64,000 nt of DNA from Datisca glomerata (taxonomy: Eukaryota; Streptophyta; Magnoliopsida; Cucurbitales; Datiscaceae), in NCBI GenBank assembly GCA_003255025.1, contig QANY01011423.1, positions 250,551 to 314,550 of the forward strand, read 5' to 3'. Under the pieces are notes generated by a model. It was not told where the DNA came from. It was given only the letters and a program-made list of their open reading frames with translations, and did not search any database. This document shows positions 50,545-61,699 of the stretch, piece after piece; position 1 is the stretch's first letter, and each line of letters starts with the position of its first letter. The position numbers and the translations under genes are program-made.

Positions 50545-50832
50545 TGTTGTAAATAAAAGTTAGATGTCACAATTCTTTACTCTCAATTTTTTTAACTCTC
50601 CCACAACTCCTAACTCTTTTATTCTTAACTCTCCCATTAACATCAAAAGTAAAACTCTTAAATAAATATTGTAAGTTTCATTCTTATATGTTTCTCTTAT
50701 ATTGCATATAAAAGAAAGAGATTGATCATGAATAAAATTAAGAGAAACAAATAGTTCTCTCTTCATCTTCTTATTCTTTATTATTAAAGTAGTTATTTAT
50801 TACATTCTTAATTAATCTTATATTTTATAACA
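50545..50832 (+). repeat. 3' LTR of the copia element
   Basis: 288 bp, from TGTTGTAAATA to TATAACA, preceded by a polypurine tract. It lacks the 574-bp insert of the 5' LTR and so shows the empty site. Confidence 0.88.
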
Positions 50833-51929
50833 ACCATAAATATATAAACAAAAGTCAAGAACTTCAAAAATAATATAAAAGCATAAAATAGTCAGAAAAG
50901 TCAAAAATATTTTACAAACATAAAAACGAAGAAAGATAATACATTTAATAAGATATATTTAAATATGTAACATATAGTATCAAGCATAGTTACTCTATAT
51001 ATATGTGTGTAATTAAATAATAATTAAACAATAAAAATGAGTAATTAGTTTAAATCTAATGATAGGAATATTCCAAAAATATAGATACTTAATAACAACT
51101 ACAAATTTCTCTTTCGTATATATAATCTTAGTCATTCTTCATGTAATTATACAGAAAATAATACTACATTATCAATTTAACGAATTTATTTCTCTTAAAT
51201 TCGACTAAATAGAGTTGCATTTAATTAGTAAATAACATTCCTGGTTCATAACATTCTAGCCTCATAAGAACTGAAAATGGAAAAATGATTTCGGAGCTAA
51301 TTTATAGGATTCAATCAAAACCAGTTCGTCCGGTTGCATGGAACAAATAGCTAGTTCAAAACTACAATTCCAATTGAATTATAAACGGGGGTATATATGT
51401 CCAGACAAAAATGATTTTAATTAATAAATACGTAAAATTGACAAAATTCTAAGATAATAGAACTTGACAAAAAGTCTAATAGGGAGTTTAAAATTTGTTA
51501 TTTACTGTAATTTCTGTTTATTTATTGTATAATGTTATTGTAATTTAAAAACTATGCATCGTACGGCAAAATAAAACTCAAAATGCTATTTTTATGGACT
51601 ACTTAGTTAAAACTTTTTTTATGGTTATTTACTTTTATTTTCCAATCAAAACTTATAAACAAATTCTTTTAATAAATTAAGGAATTGACGTCTACAACTT
51701 TTCATACATTGCTTTATATGTGTATCATTTTCTTAAAGATAATGTATCTGTAAAGGAATTTTTACAATGTAACAAAAGAACGCAGAAAGCAAAGAGTTTT
51801 AAAGTAAGATTACCGCCTCTAAATGTAGTTGGCCAATCTAATCAGTGATGCTTCCCTTCTTTCGTCAAGAAAATAAAAAGTTTTTCCTTCATCAACTCAG
51901 AATTCTAAGATTCGTCTAAGTTTGATCTT
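50833..51929. other. AT-rich spacer, no gene seen
   Basis: No gene-like frames, and no repeats beyond simple A/T runs. Confidence 0.4.
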
Positions 51930-52340
51930 ATTATTAAACTTCCGATCTCAACTGGTATGAACGTTTTAGCCCCATATGCTAATGCAAAAAGAGATTTTCC
52001 GGCTGGTTCATTCAGAGTTGTCCTATAGGCCCACAAACTGCAGATATTCCTCCATCCATTTTCTCTTAACAGACTTTATCCACTTCTTCAAGCTTCGCTT
52101 TGTCTCAATCACTTTAGGTATCGTCCTAAAAATGATATGCGTTACAATCTGTCATCAATAAATGAACACCTCGCGCTCTGTTGCTGGAGTTTCTTGCTCA
52201 GAGCTTTCCGCTTTCTAGTATTGGATCATGTCCTATTTGATACAAATCTAGGACTTGAATATGAACGTGTGGCTGATCATACGCATGGGAATGGAGCTGA
52301 ACATACACAAAACTCTTTGTCACTTCCTAGTGACCAAATT
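51930..52340 (-). pseudogene. Fragment of a Ty3/gypsy integrase
   Basis: The minus strand reads KWMEEYLQFV then, in another frame, LWAYRTTLNEPAGKSLFALA followed by YGAKTFIPVEIGS. This is the LWAYRTTxxxxTGxTPFxLxYGxEAVxPxE region of gypsy integrases. Only this part is readable; stops and a frameshift show decay. It lies next to the 60-bp satellite but may belong to a different element. Confidence 0.7.
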
Positions 52341-52377
52341 ACAAGACTTAGAGCCCAAAAAAATTAAACAATAAAAA

Positions 52378-52975
52378 TGACGTTTATCATGGCTGTTCTC
52401 CAGTAGAGGCGTGAAAGCCTATGCATCTCACCAAACATGACGTTTATCATGGGTATTCTCCAGTAGAGGCGTGAAAGCCTATGCGATTCACCAAACATGA
52501 CGTTTATTATGGGTGTTCTCTAGTAGAGGCGTGAAAGTCTATGCATCTCATCAAGCATGACGACTATCATGGGTGTTCTCAAGTAGAGACGTGAAAGCCT
52601 ATGCATCTCACCAAGCATGACGTTCATCATGGGTGTTCTCAAGTAGAGACGTGAAAGCCTATGCGTCTCACCAAGCATGACGTGAAAGCCTATGCGTCTC
52701 ACCAAGCATGACGTGAAAGCCTATGCGTCTCACCAAGCATGACGTTCATCATGGGTGTTCTCAAGTAGAGGCGTGAAAGCCTATGTGTCTCACCAAGCAT
52801 GACGTCTATCATGAGTGTTCTCAAGTAGAGGCGTGAAAGTCAATGCATCTCACCAAGCATCACGTTTATCATAGGTGTTCTCAAGTGAAGGCGTTAGAGC
52901 CTATGCATTTGACCAAGTGTGACATTTATCACGGGTGTTGTCAATTAAAGCCGTCAAAGCTTGCTCCATCAAGGA
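52378..52975. repeat. 60-bp tandem repeat, about 9 units including two 31-bp partial units
   Basis: The unit starts near TGACGTTTATCATGGGTG and contains GTAGAGGCGTGAAAGCCTA. Five full units run from 52381, two 31-bp partial units from about 52681 to 52742, then three full units and a decayed tail. The period of 60 keeps a minus-strand frame open across units, giving a 20-residue repeat that contains LGEMHRLSRLYLRTPM. Confidence 0.93.
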
Positions 52976-53559
52976 TGTGAAAAATCCCTTTAAACGTATG
53001 AACTCATTGTAACCATAGGGTCTTACGTCATCAATGAAACGTATCCCATGTTCTTGGCACACCCATTTCTGCCATTGTACTTTCAAAACTTTTGGGGAAA
53101 GTAGTCCGTGAGTATGGCGGTTTGAAGTTGACAACGAACTCATTCAGCGATGTTCTTACTCTCTCCTCTTGGAGAACCTTTTGGAGAACTTCATGGGTAA
53201 TGAAATGACCACTTCAACCAAGGACGTTTTATGCGCATGGGGTGGAGTTCACTTGATCTATTGTAGTAAAAGGTGAAGGTGTTGGTGTATCATTAGTTTG
53301 TCGAGGGTCTGAATGTTGGTACAGACATTAGATTAAACATGGTTCTGGGCGAATGCTTGTGGTTGAAAGCCTACAACGGAGGATGGTTGAATGCCATGAG
53401 CGAGGTCATTTGCGTGCCTAGGGTGGGGGTTGGTTGTGCTCCCATGATGGAGGCTGGTTGCGCGCCCATGGTGGAGGTACTCAGCTACGCACCATCATAT
53501 GGAGGTTAGTTGTGTGCCTATGGTGTGGGTGCGGGTTGTTGATCACGTGGGGCATGGAG

Positions 53560-54060
53560 CCATGGTAGCGAGTTGGCATCAACGGGATGGGGGCCTTCGT
53601 TCACGGGAGTGAGCACGGGCGTGAGTCTGCTTGGTGGCAGTATAGTCTGGGTTAGCAACATCATGGGAGATGCCAGGTAGGGCCTTTGCACACGGTAGTG
53701 AGCGCGAGCGTGAGCTTGCTTATTTGCGGCATTGTCATGCTTGGTAGCGGCATGGGAGATGCAGGATAGGGCATTCGCACACAGGAGTGAGCGTGGGAGT
53801 CAGAGAGGGATAGAGCCTTCCTGTGCGGGAGTGAGTGCGGGCGTGAGCCTGTTTGGCGGCGGCATGGTAGATGCGGGATAAGGCCTTTGAGCACGGGAGT
53901 GAGTGCAGGCGTGAGCTTACTTGGTGGCGGCATGATCTTGCTTGGTGGTGGCATGAAAGATGCGAAATAGGGACTTCACACGTGGGAGTGGCCGTGGGAG
54001 TGGCCGTGGGAGTGAGCGCGGGCGCGAGTCTGCTTGGTGGCAGCAATGGAGCTCATTGAT
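53560..54060. repeat. GC-rich minisatellite, about 5 irregular units
   Basis: Units carry GGCATGGGAGATGC, CACGGGAGTGAGCGCGGGCG and GCTTGCTTGGTGGCGGCAT in that order, with insertions and deletions between copies. Inside one unit GGGAGTGGCCGT is itself repeated. Several overlapping open frames here are a by-product of the repeat. Confidence 0.8.
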
Positions 54061-54216
54061 GGTGGCATTAGAGGTGTGTGGTGCACTTGGGCATGATGGC
54101 GGCACTTGGTCTAGGTGTGATGCTTGGTTGCGCGACACGTATGTGTGAAGGGGGGCATGGGGCTTCTTGAGTCGTGCCCCCACGCGAGCTGTGGAGTCTC
54201 GATGGCGTCCTTGTGC

Positions 54217-54391
54217 GCGGGTTGAGTGAGCTTGACTTGGTCGAGCGGAAGCATGTCCACGCAAGTGTGGCAAAAGGATACTCTTAGATGGCGGGTTGGG
54301 CAAGCTTGACTTGGTTGAACAGGAGCGTGTCCACGCAAGTGTGATGGAAGGTTGCTCTTAGGTGGTGGGTTAGGAAAGCTTGACTTGGGTG
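54217..54391. repeat. ~74-bp tandem repeat, 2.3 copies
   Basis: Copies start at about 54217, 54291 and 54365 with GCGGGTTG and contain AGCTTGACTTGG and GTCCACGCAAGTGTG. Confidence 0.8.
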
Positions 54392-54703
54392 ATGACATTG
54401 TTTGGGTCCAATGTTTGGAATGATGATGTCCTTTGGGTGTTGTGATGCGGTGGCACTGATGTATGAGTTTAATGTATCAATGACTCTCCTCTTTTTAACG
54501 TTGGAAGCTTGGAGCTCCCAGATAGCTTCGGCTTGCTCTTGCACCTGCGCAACTGCGCTTGGTCGCATCTCGCGTGAAATGTTCTCCTTTTCTTGTCCAT
54601 GCTCATCGTTGAGTATGGGTCGATCTCCCTCGATGCGCTACAGAGCTGCTCTTCCATTTGCACGTCCGACCGTAGTGGTCCTTCGCTAGAATGATAAACC
54701 ACT

Positions 54704-54720
54704 CCCCAGTGGAGTCGCCA
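54704..54720 (-). other. Primer-binding-like site next to an LTR
   Basis: The minus strand reads TGGCGACTCCACTGGGG two bases after the LTR end CTACA. A TGG start at this distance from an LTR is the usual layout of a tRNA primer-binding site. The matching tRNA was not identified. Confidence 0.6.
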
Positions 54721-54722
54721 AA

Positions 54723-55470
54723 TGTAGATACAAGGGTGTCACGTGGGTGAGGTGCAAGAGTGGTCTAGTCCTTGCTCGTGACTGAAACAACGCTTGAGAA
54801 CGTCGGGGAGGACGCTAGGAGATGAAGGGGGAGCACTCTAGACGCCCAAGGGCGGTGACAAATGCTTTTTCTCTCTCTTTAGAATTGAGAGTTTCTCACT
54901 CTAGAAATGGGAACTTCTCTCTCTAAAGTGGGAGCTTATCTCTCTAAATTTTCAATCCTTTCAAATGAAGGAGGAGTCATCCTTTTATAGGTGAATAAAA
55001 AAAGGGGGACTATTGTAACTAATTCCTTGATTAGTTGCAAGCCCGCCAATTAAATCATGCCACCTAAGCTGACTGATCATGCTTAGGTGAGTAAGAGAAG
55101 GATTACATAAGAATCAATCGAGTGGCGCCATGTGGGTCTTTGTGTAATGACCATGATCTAGAGAGAACACGCCTAGCCGATGAGGTACGACGACGGTGTT
55201 CACCCAACGCCTCCTCTACAAAAGTTCTCTCAAACAAAACCCCTTCCCAAGGTGGGAGGGTAGCACACCCTCAATGTCTAGAGTGGTCGTATCGAGGAGG
55301 TATGTCCCCCACCTAGTATAACATAGCATCGCCCCTAATCCTGCCAGTCCATAGCCTCTCAAATGTTTTCAAGAAACCATACGTCTACCCAAGTCTTTGT
55401 CACTTGACTTGGTGGTTTGTGAGGTGATGAATCGTTGTGATAGTGTAGTGGTGTGTCTACAAGTAGTACA
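54723..55470 (-). repeat. 5' LTR (748 bp) of a minus-strand retrotransposon
   Basis: On the minus strand it starts TGTACTACTTGTAGACAC and ends TTGTATCTACA. It contains the TATA box CTATAAAAGG (54981-54990) followed by a leader with repeated GAGAGA phrases. A primer-binding-like site follows. The partner 3' LTR was not found in the window, so the element is truncated or rearranged. Open frames within it (for example 55122-55316) are not considered genes. Confidence 0.7.
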
Positions 55471-57582
55471 ATATATTTTTGGGTAAATTCGATGAAAATG
55501 AATAATAAAATTATGATTAAAAAAGTTTGTGAATAAAATTAGAATCTTTTTTTAAGTTATCATTAAAATTTTATCATCTTATATATAAAATGCCTAATTT
55601 TATATTCTTCCCTTGGACCCCAAAATGAACAAACTAAACCAACAACTGTAGCTATCCTCTAAGAAGTATAAAAGAAAAGAGTATGGATTGGGAACTAGCT
55701 AGACAGACCAAGTTTTCTGTGCCTTTTCCAAATGAGTTTTGAAGACTAAAAGAATTAAAGGAAAATTACATTTTTTACCTACTTAATCTATCAATAATAG
55801 ATATTTTAAAACATAAATTTTAAAACGTTATAATTTAAACTTTAAATTATATGAAACTCACAATTTTAATATTAATATATAATTCTATCTACTGCAATGT
55901 AATTTTTTAACTAAATAACATCATTTTTTTCTATCTGAGGTGACATCGTTTTATCTACTAACGATAACGTAATCAAGAAGGACGTCGTCTCAAATAGGAA
56001 AAAGGATGACGTCAAAGACCTAACTTGCAGTAGACGATGTTACATCTAGAGTTAAAATTTTGAGTTTCAGATAGTTCAGACTTTAAACTGTAACGTATTA
56101 AAATTTAAGGTTTAAAGTGTCTATTAGTGGTAGTTTGAGTAGATAAAATATGATTTTCTTAAGAATTAATGTATAAGCATGATATATTTATATTTCACAG
56201 AACTATAGGTACTAAAAAAATATACTCATCGAATAATTAATTGGAAGTTTCTGTCCAAAATTATAGGATTTAATCAATTGATATTCAATATTATGAACGA
56301 CAGCCAAAGCCAAAAATTATGGGATTTAGTTTAGAAGACGTTGGCCATGACAATGACTTGGTCATCAGAGTGTGTTCACACATATATACCCTGATCTTTT
56401 GAAATGAAAATGATGGAATATCTTTAATATATCCCTATCAGATGATCATAATAAATTAGAGAAACAATCATCGCACTAAATTTTTTATTAAATATCAGTG
56501 GGCTCTATTCTATTTTACTGAGTTAATTAATTCCACTAGCGGAATTTAAGTAGTCCATAAATAATTAGTGCATTCGATCAAATGGATCTAATTGACAATA
56601 TATGGAATATTGGTTTTACTCTCCCAAGTTAATTAAGTGAAGATTTTAATTCCATTCTTTATTTAGATCTCAACATTTATGAATGAAAAAAAAAAGAGGT
56701 ACGATGATTTCGTTCCACAATTTGGTTTTAATTTGTAAGAACAGAGAGTGAAATTATAGATAAATAATATTAACTAATTTCTTATGTGTTTATTCTAATT
56801 TTTTTCTTCATTCATAGTTTATCCAAATCCAAAACTTATATGTTGATGAAATTGGCTAAATTAAATTATCAAAGCAATATAGAGGTTATAAATATGTAGC
56901 TTAAGCTAGTTCACAATTAACGGTTAACCTTATAAAACATTGTCACACGCCTCAAAACTTAGTCAGCGCATACGTTTTATTTTATGACGACTTAATATTA
57001 AATGTCATCTATTAGTGAAAGTAATCCTATATGATGGTGATTATGTTCCTTTCTATGTATGCCTTTGTTTATTTTATTTATGTGTGTAGATACAATATGT
57101 CAAGTCATTTTAAATAGTTAACAGCGTGCCCCTAATGTCTATCCTATCCAACAAGTTTCATTATGTAATCTCATTTTTTATTCAAATTTAAAACAAATTA
57201 TATGCTTCTTTAAGCCATCATCTTGAATTGACCAAGATCCACATCCTCCACATGACTCCAAATTTTAGCATTTCATTCAAGTATCGAATAAACTTATAAA
57301 TCACAGACAGAGGAGACACGGATAGACAGAGATAGCTAGAGAGATGTTCGTTTTTGTTAGTATAAAAGATTCCACTAAAAAGCTATTTCCGAAGAATAAA
57401 CACGAAATTCAGAATCTTTATGTCTTGTTCATTTTGCACCACTTCTCATACACATCTATTTCAATTACCTTAATATATATTGTGTGCCTAGAAACCTCCG
57501 CTCTACATCAAAACACAGCTGTTTGGAGCTAATTCCAAGGCGTGTGGCCGGTTAACAATTTGTACATACTTGAAGGAATATA
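55471..57582. other. AT-rich intergenic region and VQ-gene promoter
   Basis: No gene-like frame. The last few hundred bases must hold the promoter and 5' leader of the VQ gene. A frame at 57344-57532 is short and unsupported. Confidence 0.4.
57228..57233 (+). promoter_or_regulatory. Possible W-box (TTGACC) upstream of the VQ gene
   Basis: TTGACC lies about 350 bp before the start codon. TTGAC[C/T] is the WRKY-binding W-box core. VQ proteins are known WRKY partners and many VQ genes are WRKY-responsive. A six-base match is expected often by chance, so this is only a hint. Confidence 0.25.
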
Positions 57583-58146
57583 ATGGGGAAGAAATTAAAT
57601 CAAGCATCACTAAAAATATCAAAGGACGACCACAAGAAACAACTCAACAGTTTGATTAAAGTCTTGAAACCTAAAGTTTTCATCATAGACAGCTCTAGCT
57701 TCAAGGCTCTTGTTCAGGAACTAACTGGAAATGGCAAGCCTCTTCCAAATCCGGTATCGGTTGAAGACAATTATATCCCAGTTATTAATATCATAGAAGA
57801 CTATGGATATCGCCCGGGGGACAACAGGGTTGAAGTGCTGTCTGCAGACATGATTACTTATGTTAATAATGACACGTTAGACTTGTGCGCACAAAGGTGT
57901 TTGACGTCGCCGACACAACTAAATCAAGTGTGCGATCGTATGTACGTGAACGACATGAGTAGTTATGACGATTCGACTACGAGCCTGCAGCAGCAGATGG
58001 ATAATTTGTTAGCATATGGGGGTCTTGAATCGTGGCTTTTAGACATGGAGCCATGTTCTAATATCTACGATGATCACGTCTATGCTCAATTTGAATTTGA
58101 ACAAGAAGTCAGCATTTATGACTATGAATTGTGGGGATTGATATGA
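57583..58146 (+). CDS. VQ motif-containing protein, 187 aa
   Basis: An intronless frame from ATG to TGA. The VQ motif FKALVQELTG is at residues 40-49 (F40, V44, Q45, L47, T48, G49), preceded by KPKVFIIDSSS. The family consensus is FxxxVQxLTG, and members are mostly intronless and short, as here. VQ proteins are plant nuclear or plastid regulators that bind WRKY transcription factors through this motif and modulate defence, growth and stress responses. The C-terminal half is acidic with aromatic residues (YGGLESWLLDME, FEFEQEVSIYDYELWGLI), as in several VQ proteins, and may be a regulatory surface. The start is the first ATG and lies 31 codons ahead of the conserved lead-in to the motif. It is unrelated to the surrounding retroelements. 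Confidence 0.93.
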   Translation: MGKKLNQASLKISKDDHKKQLNSLIKVLKPKVFIIDSSSFKALVQELTGNGKPLPNPVSVEDNYIPVINIIEDYGYRPGDNRVEVLSADMITYVNNDTLDLCAQRCLTSPTQLNQVCDRMYVNDMSSYDDSTTSLQQQMDNLLAYGGLESWLLDMEPCSNIYDDHVYAQFEFEQEVSIYDYELWGLI

Positions 58147-58689
58147 AGGAGTTGTGCTGCATGCATGGAATTATTTATATTTTCATCTTCTAGAAATTAC
58201 AGTGTACAAAAATTCTTTGCCTTGGATATATATTTTGATCGTCTCCTGTGTATGTCTATCTATATATTATTGTATTAGCTGAGTAAAGAGATGATCGTTT
58301 TGTCCAAACTATTTGTTAATTCTCTCTTTCATATATATGTAGAATATATGTAGATGTTCTCTAGCTTGAAGACGAAGAAAAGAGATATGTTGAACATTTT
58401 CTTTTTTCTATCCAAAACAATCTTAAATCTACCGTCGAATCGAATTGCCACGTGTCTCACGATGAACTCAATAATCCTGCAAAACGAAGAAATGATGAAA
58501 GATTATCTCAACACCAGTGTGGTGCCCAGCCTAATACACTTTGACGCTCAAGTCGATGGAATGTCTTTTAGAATGATTATTTTCGTAGAATTTACGTTCC
58601 CATCCGTCAAATATGTCTGATTTACTAACTGTGTGCACGCCCCTTAGCTAGCGGCTCTTCTAGTTTGGGGCCATCGGATCGATCTGGAC
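58147..58689. other. VQ-gene 3' region, no further gene supported
   Basis: It includes the probable 3' untranslated part of the VQ gene. An 88-codon frame at 58354-58620 shows no recognised features. A 3' LTR of the element to the right would be expected near here, but I cannot define one. Confidence 0.35.
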
Positions 58690-60400
58690 CCTCCGTAGCC
58701 TGAGTGTTTGATACTAGGAGGGTGCTTGATGATGATGTAGTGCCCCTGGGGATAAATGTGGCAATTGAGGATTTAGTTGTGACTAGGGGTGTTGATGAGG
58801 TCGAGGGCCTAGACAAGCTCGAGAGCATGGATGAGGATGAGGGAATGGGTATGACCGAGGGTGATGACGGTGATGCTGAGGATGAAAAGGGTGAGACCGA
58901 GCGTGAAAAGGGTGAAGCTGAAGCTGAAGAAGATGAGGCCGAGGGTGACCGAGCGAGGTCATCTCTACATGCGGGGCCATGCTCAACCATCTTTTCTGCA
59001 TCTATTCTTACCGAATCTCACTTGAAATATATCGAGTTAAGTATGGTCTTCTTGGGTCCATAGAGATGAGGCTTCCAAGTGAGTTTGAATGACCAAACTC
59101 TTTCCGATTGGATGGTTGGATATGCTTTTATGAGTTCCCTCTTAGATTTGGCCTTAGGTTTCTTCTGCCAAAATTTATAAGGATAATGCTCAAATTCTAT
59201 AACCTTGCTCCTGCTCAGTTGTTGCCAAACGCGTGGAGAACACTTCTTTTCCTTGTAATCTTAGTACATAAGGTTGAAGCCATTGTAAACCTTGAACTCT
59301 TAAGGAGTTTGTTCTATTTGGTTGAACATGAGAATACTAGTTGTTATTACTTAAGCGCTAGATCGCGAATTAGATTGTTTATTGGTAAGTCAACTAGTAA
59401 CAAATATTGGAAAGACAAGTATTTTTTTATCTAAGGGGAGTGGGAATGTCCTCCAGACAAGATACCTCCCAATGTTATCGAACGTCGTGCAGTGGGTGAA
59501 GTTCCCCATGTTACTAGTATTCAGATTAGTTGAGGCACTCCTGGTAGAACATAGTATTTTCTCCCACTAGATATTGTTCTTTGAATGAATTCTGATGCAT
59601 ATTGTCTTCTTTATGCAGCTTTCAATTCTCGGGCCCTGATTCCTTTTATCGAGTCTACTAGTAGAGCGTTTGAGCATTTTCGCGGACACCCAGATAGGCA
59701 TGTCAACATGATTTTGACTGAGAAGAATCTCAAAGCTACGGGTTTGTGGAAATACGCAGTCAAACTTACAAAGGTATCCTCATATGTCTTCCTGGCTCAT
59801 TAAATCCCTTCACTTATCTTATATCTGCTATTTACTGCTTATACGGGATTGAGCCTGTGCTGATCATTTTGAACCCGCTGACCCTGCTGGAATGGAAAAC
59901 AAATCTGATGATGTCAGCAGGGGGAAAGTGCCAAACTCTCATATGATAAGGTGAAGGGGAGGGAAAAAGAATTGAGGAAAAAGAAAAGGCAGAGAGTTCC
60001 TCTACCTATTCCCATATCTGACCACACATCTGTGCCCGTGTCTGCACTTGTAACTGATGGCTGTAACGAAGAAGCTTGTTGTAATAAAGGATGAGATGTT
60101 GAACAAGTACAATGTCAGATACATGGCTTACAAGAGGGAGATGAAAAGACAAATCATAGAGGATAAGATTGATTGGAGCCCATGTATTCTTCATCAGATG
60201 AAAATAATGAGAATGAGATTGTAGTAATTGATAATGAGGAGGCGGCTCTAGCTGAAATTGGCCTCATTTTTTAAGATCCTCTAGGTTTTACTCTTGAGCT
60301 CGAGGTTTCTGTCGATCCATCTACTCAAAAGGAGACTGATACCCTATCTTTAGCTCCCGTGAACGCTCAATTTTTTAGGTGCTTGATATCTGATCCTTTA
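58690..60400 (+). pseudogene. Extra ORF of a gypsy-type element (putative gypsy type transposon family), broken
   Basis: The plus strand carries an acidic region (EDEKGETEREKGEAEAEEDE), then, in shifted frames, GWICFYEFPLRFGLRFLLPK, IRIMLKFYNLAPAQLLPNAW, RTLLFL, SNKYWKDKYFFI, and a later lysine-rich tail. The run of LRFPLPxFxxxxLxFYxLAPxQLxPNAWR and WKxRYFFV-type words is typical of the plant family Pfam PF04195 (putative gypsy type transposon), found as extra ORFs in plant gypsy elements. Stops and frameshifts separate the pieces. It faces opposite to the pol genes at 61.6-64 kb, fitting an antisense extra ORF of a Tat-lineage element. The function of these ORFs is unknown. Confidence 0.7.
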
Positions 60401-60716
60401 CCCTGCATGGCTCTTTTCGATCATATGTGGCCTTTTATATTTTTTACTTTACTCTTTGGCACTTGGAATATTAGTTGATAATGTAAGCGCATTTTAGTTG
60501 ATAACTAATGGAAGTCAACATTTTGATTATGCTTTGAACGCATTCTTTTATTTGGTGTTGGTCACCTAGCATGAAAGAACCTGAATGCTTAACTTTAGTT
60601 TGGTGTTGAGGTATCTTTCATATCATTGCGAGCGTTAGGATTATCCGTTTATATCCCTTTTGGACCCCTGAAGCTGTGGACTCATATCATGGTTTTTCGT
60701 AGCCATGGCTCAATCC

Positions 60717-61480
60717 TTTTGCCCTATGTAGGGTCTTACTCTAGATCATCTCAACTGATGAGGAGGTCTCATCTTGCTGTGGCCTTGTGTGAGGTCTTTC
60801 ATTCGATTGTTCCATGACCTCTAGCGTCATGAAATATTACTGTGGTCCTTTTGCCTTATATAAAGTCTTTCTCCAAATCATTTCAAGTGATAATAAAACC
60901 TTATCTAGCCATGATCTTGGGTGAGGTCTTTCATCTTAGGGTTCTATGACCCCAGGCATCATGAAATATTACAGTGGTCATTTGCCTTATGTAGGGTCTC
61001 CAGATCATCTTAAATGATAAGGAGGCCTCATCAAGCCATGATCTTTGATGAGGTCTTCCATCCGAGGCTTCTATGATCTCAAGCGGCATGAAATATTATT
61101 GTGGTCCTTTCACCCTATGCAAGGTGTTTCTGTAAATCATCTCAAGTGATAAGGAGACTTCATCTAGTCATGATCTTGGGTGAGGTCCTCCATATGAGGG
61201 TTCTATGATCTCGGGCGCCATGACTGTGGTCATTTTCCCTACGTAGGGTCTTTCTTCATATCATCTTACGTGATAATGAGACTTCATCTATCCATAGTCT
61301 TGGATGAGGTCTTTCATTTGAGGGTTCCATGATCTCGGGCGCCATGAAATATTACTGTGGTCTTTTCGCCCTTTGTAGGGTCTTTCTCCGGATAATCTAA
61401 AGTGATAAGGAGGTCTCATCTAGTCGTGGCCTTGGGTAAGGTCTTCCATCTGATGGTTCCATGGCCCCGGGCGTGCTCTG
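60717..61480. repeat. ~126-bp tandem repeat, 6 diverged units
   Basis: Units start with TTTTGCCCTATGTAGGGTC or a variant at about 60717, 60849, 60977, 61108, 61231 and 61357. Each contains ATCATCTCAAGTGATAAGGA, CTTGGGTGAGGTCTT and CATGAAATATTACTGTGGTC. One unit lacks the AAATATT part. The array lies between the antisense ORF and the integrase end of the minus-strand pol, that is, in the 3' non-coding part of that element. Confidence 0.93.
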
Positions 61481-61699
61481 TATTTGCCTTAGAACATGAC
61501 TTATCATTTGACAAATAATCTGAATAATACTTCTCTGTACTTAACTTTGTTGTGATTACAACTTATTGAAATAAATTGCTTAAAAATTTGAACTAAAATA
61601 AAGTACTTATTGAATGTAAATCCTTAGGCTAGTTGCGTTCCAACTTTTACTGATTGTTCTCTCTTCTTGGTCTTGGAAAATATATGTCCTTGATTTGTT

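Larger units (their letters stand above)
44120..50832 (+). mobile_element. Ty1/copia retrotransposon, internally deleted and carrying nested insertions
   Basis: The two LTRs (44120-44967 and 50545-50832) start TGTTGTAAATA and end TATAACA. They share the phrases TTTCATTCTTATATGTT and GGTTCTCTCTTCATCTT or close variants. A polypurine tract (AAGGGAGAG, 50536-50544) precedes the 3' LTR. Between them, reverse transcriptase and RNase H pieces read on the plus strand. Gag, protease and integrase are missing: RT begins about 30 bp after the 5' LTR. A hAT element (45630-49289) splits the RT, and a 574-bp element sits in the 5' LTR. Flanking 5-bp repeats are not convincing. Confidence 0.85.
52976..54703 (-). 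pseudogene. Gag-like internal region of a minus-strand LTR element, with GC-rich repeats
   Basis: It lies directly downstream of the LTR and primer-binding-like site at 54.7 kb. The readable frame at 54568-54284 starts MRPSAVAQVQEQAEAIWELQ and then NVKKRRVIDTLNSYI, a coiled-coil-like gag N-terminus. Proline/histidine-rich frames follow over the minisatellites, and 53143-52901 reads WQKWVCQEHGIRFIDDVRPY before the 60-bp repeats. No protease, RT or integrase is seen in this stretch. Base composition is strikingly GC-rich compared with the surrounding DNA. The family assignment rests on position rather than on a recognised domain. Confidence 0.45.

Noticed and set aside
53560..54700. Many long overlapping frames on both strands
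   Set aside because: They arise from GC-rich tandem repeats with few stop codons; frames on both strands cannot all be genes.
58354..58620. 88-codon frame after the VQ gene
   Set aside because: No motif and no family resemblance; likely chance in the 3' region.
58625..59001. Serine/proline-rich and histidine-rich minus-strand frames
   Set aside because: They are the reverse of the acidic GA-rich segment of the plus-strand element ORF.
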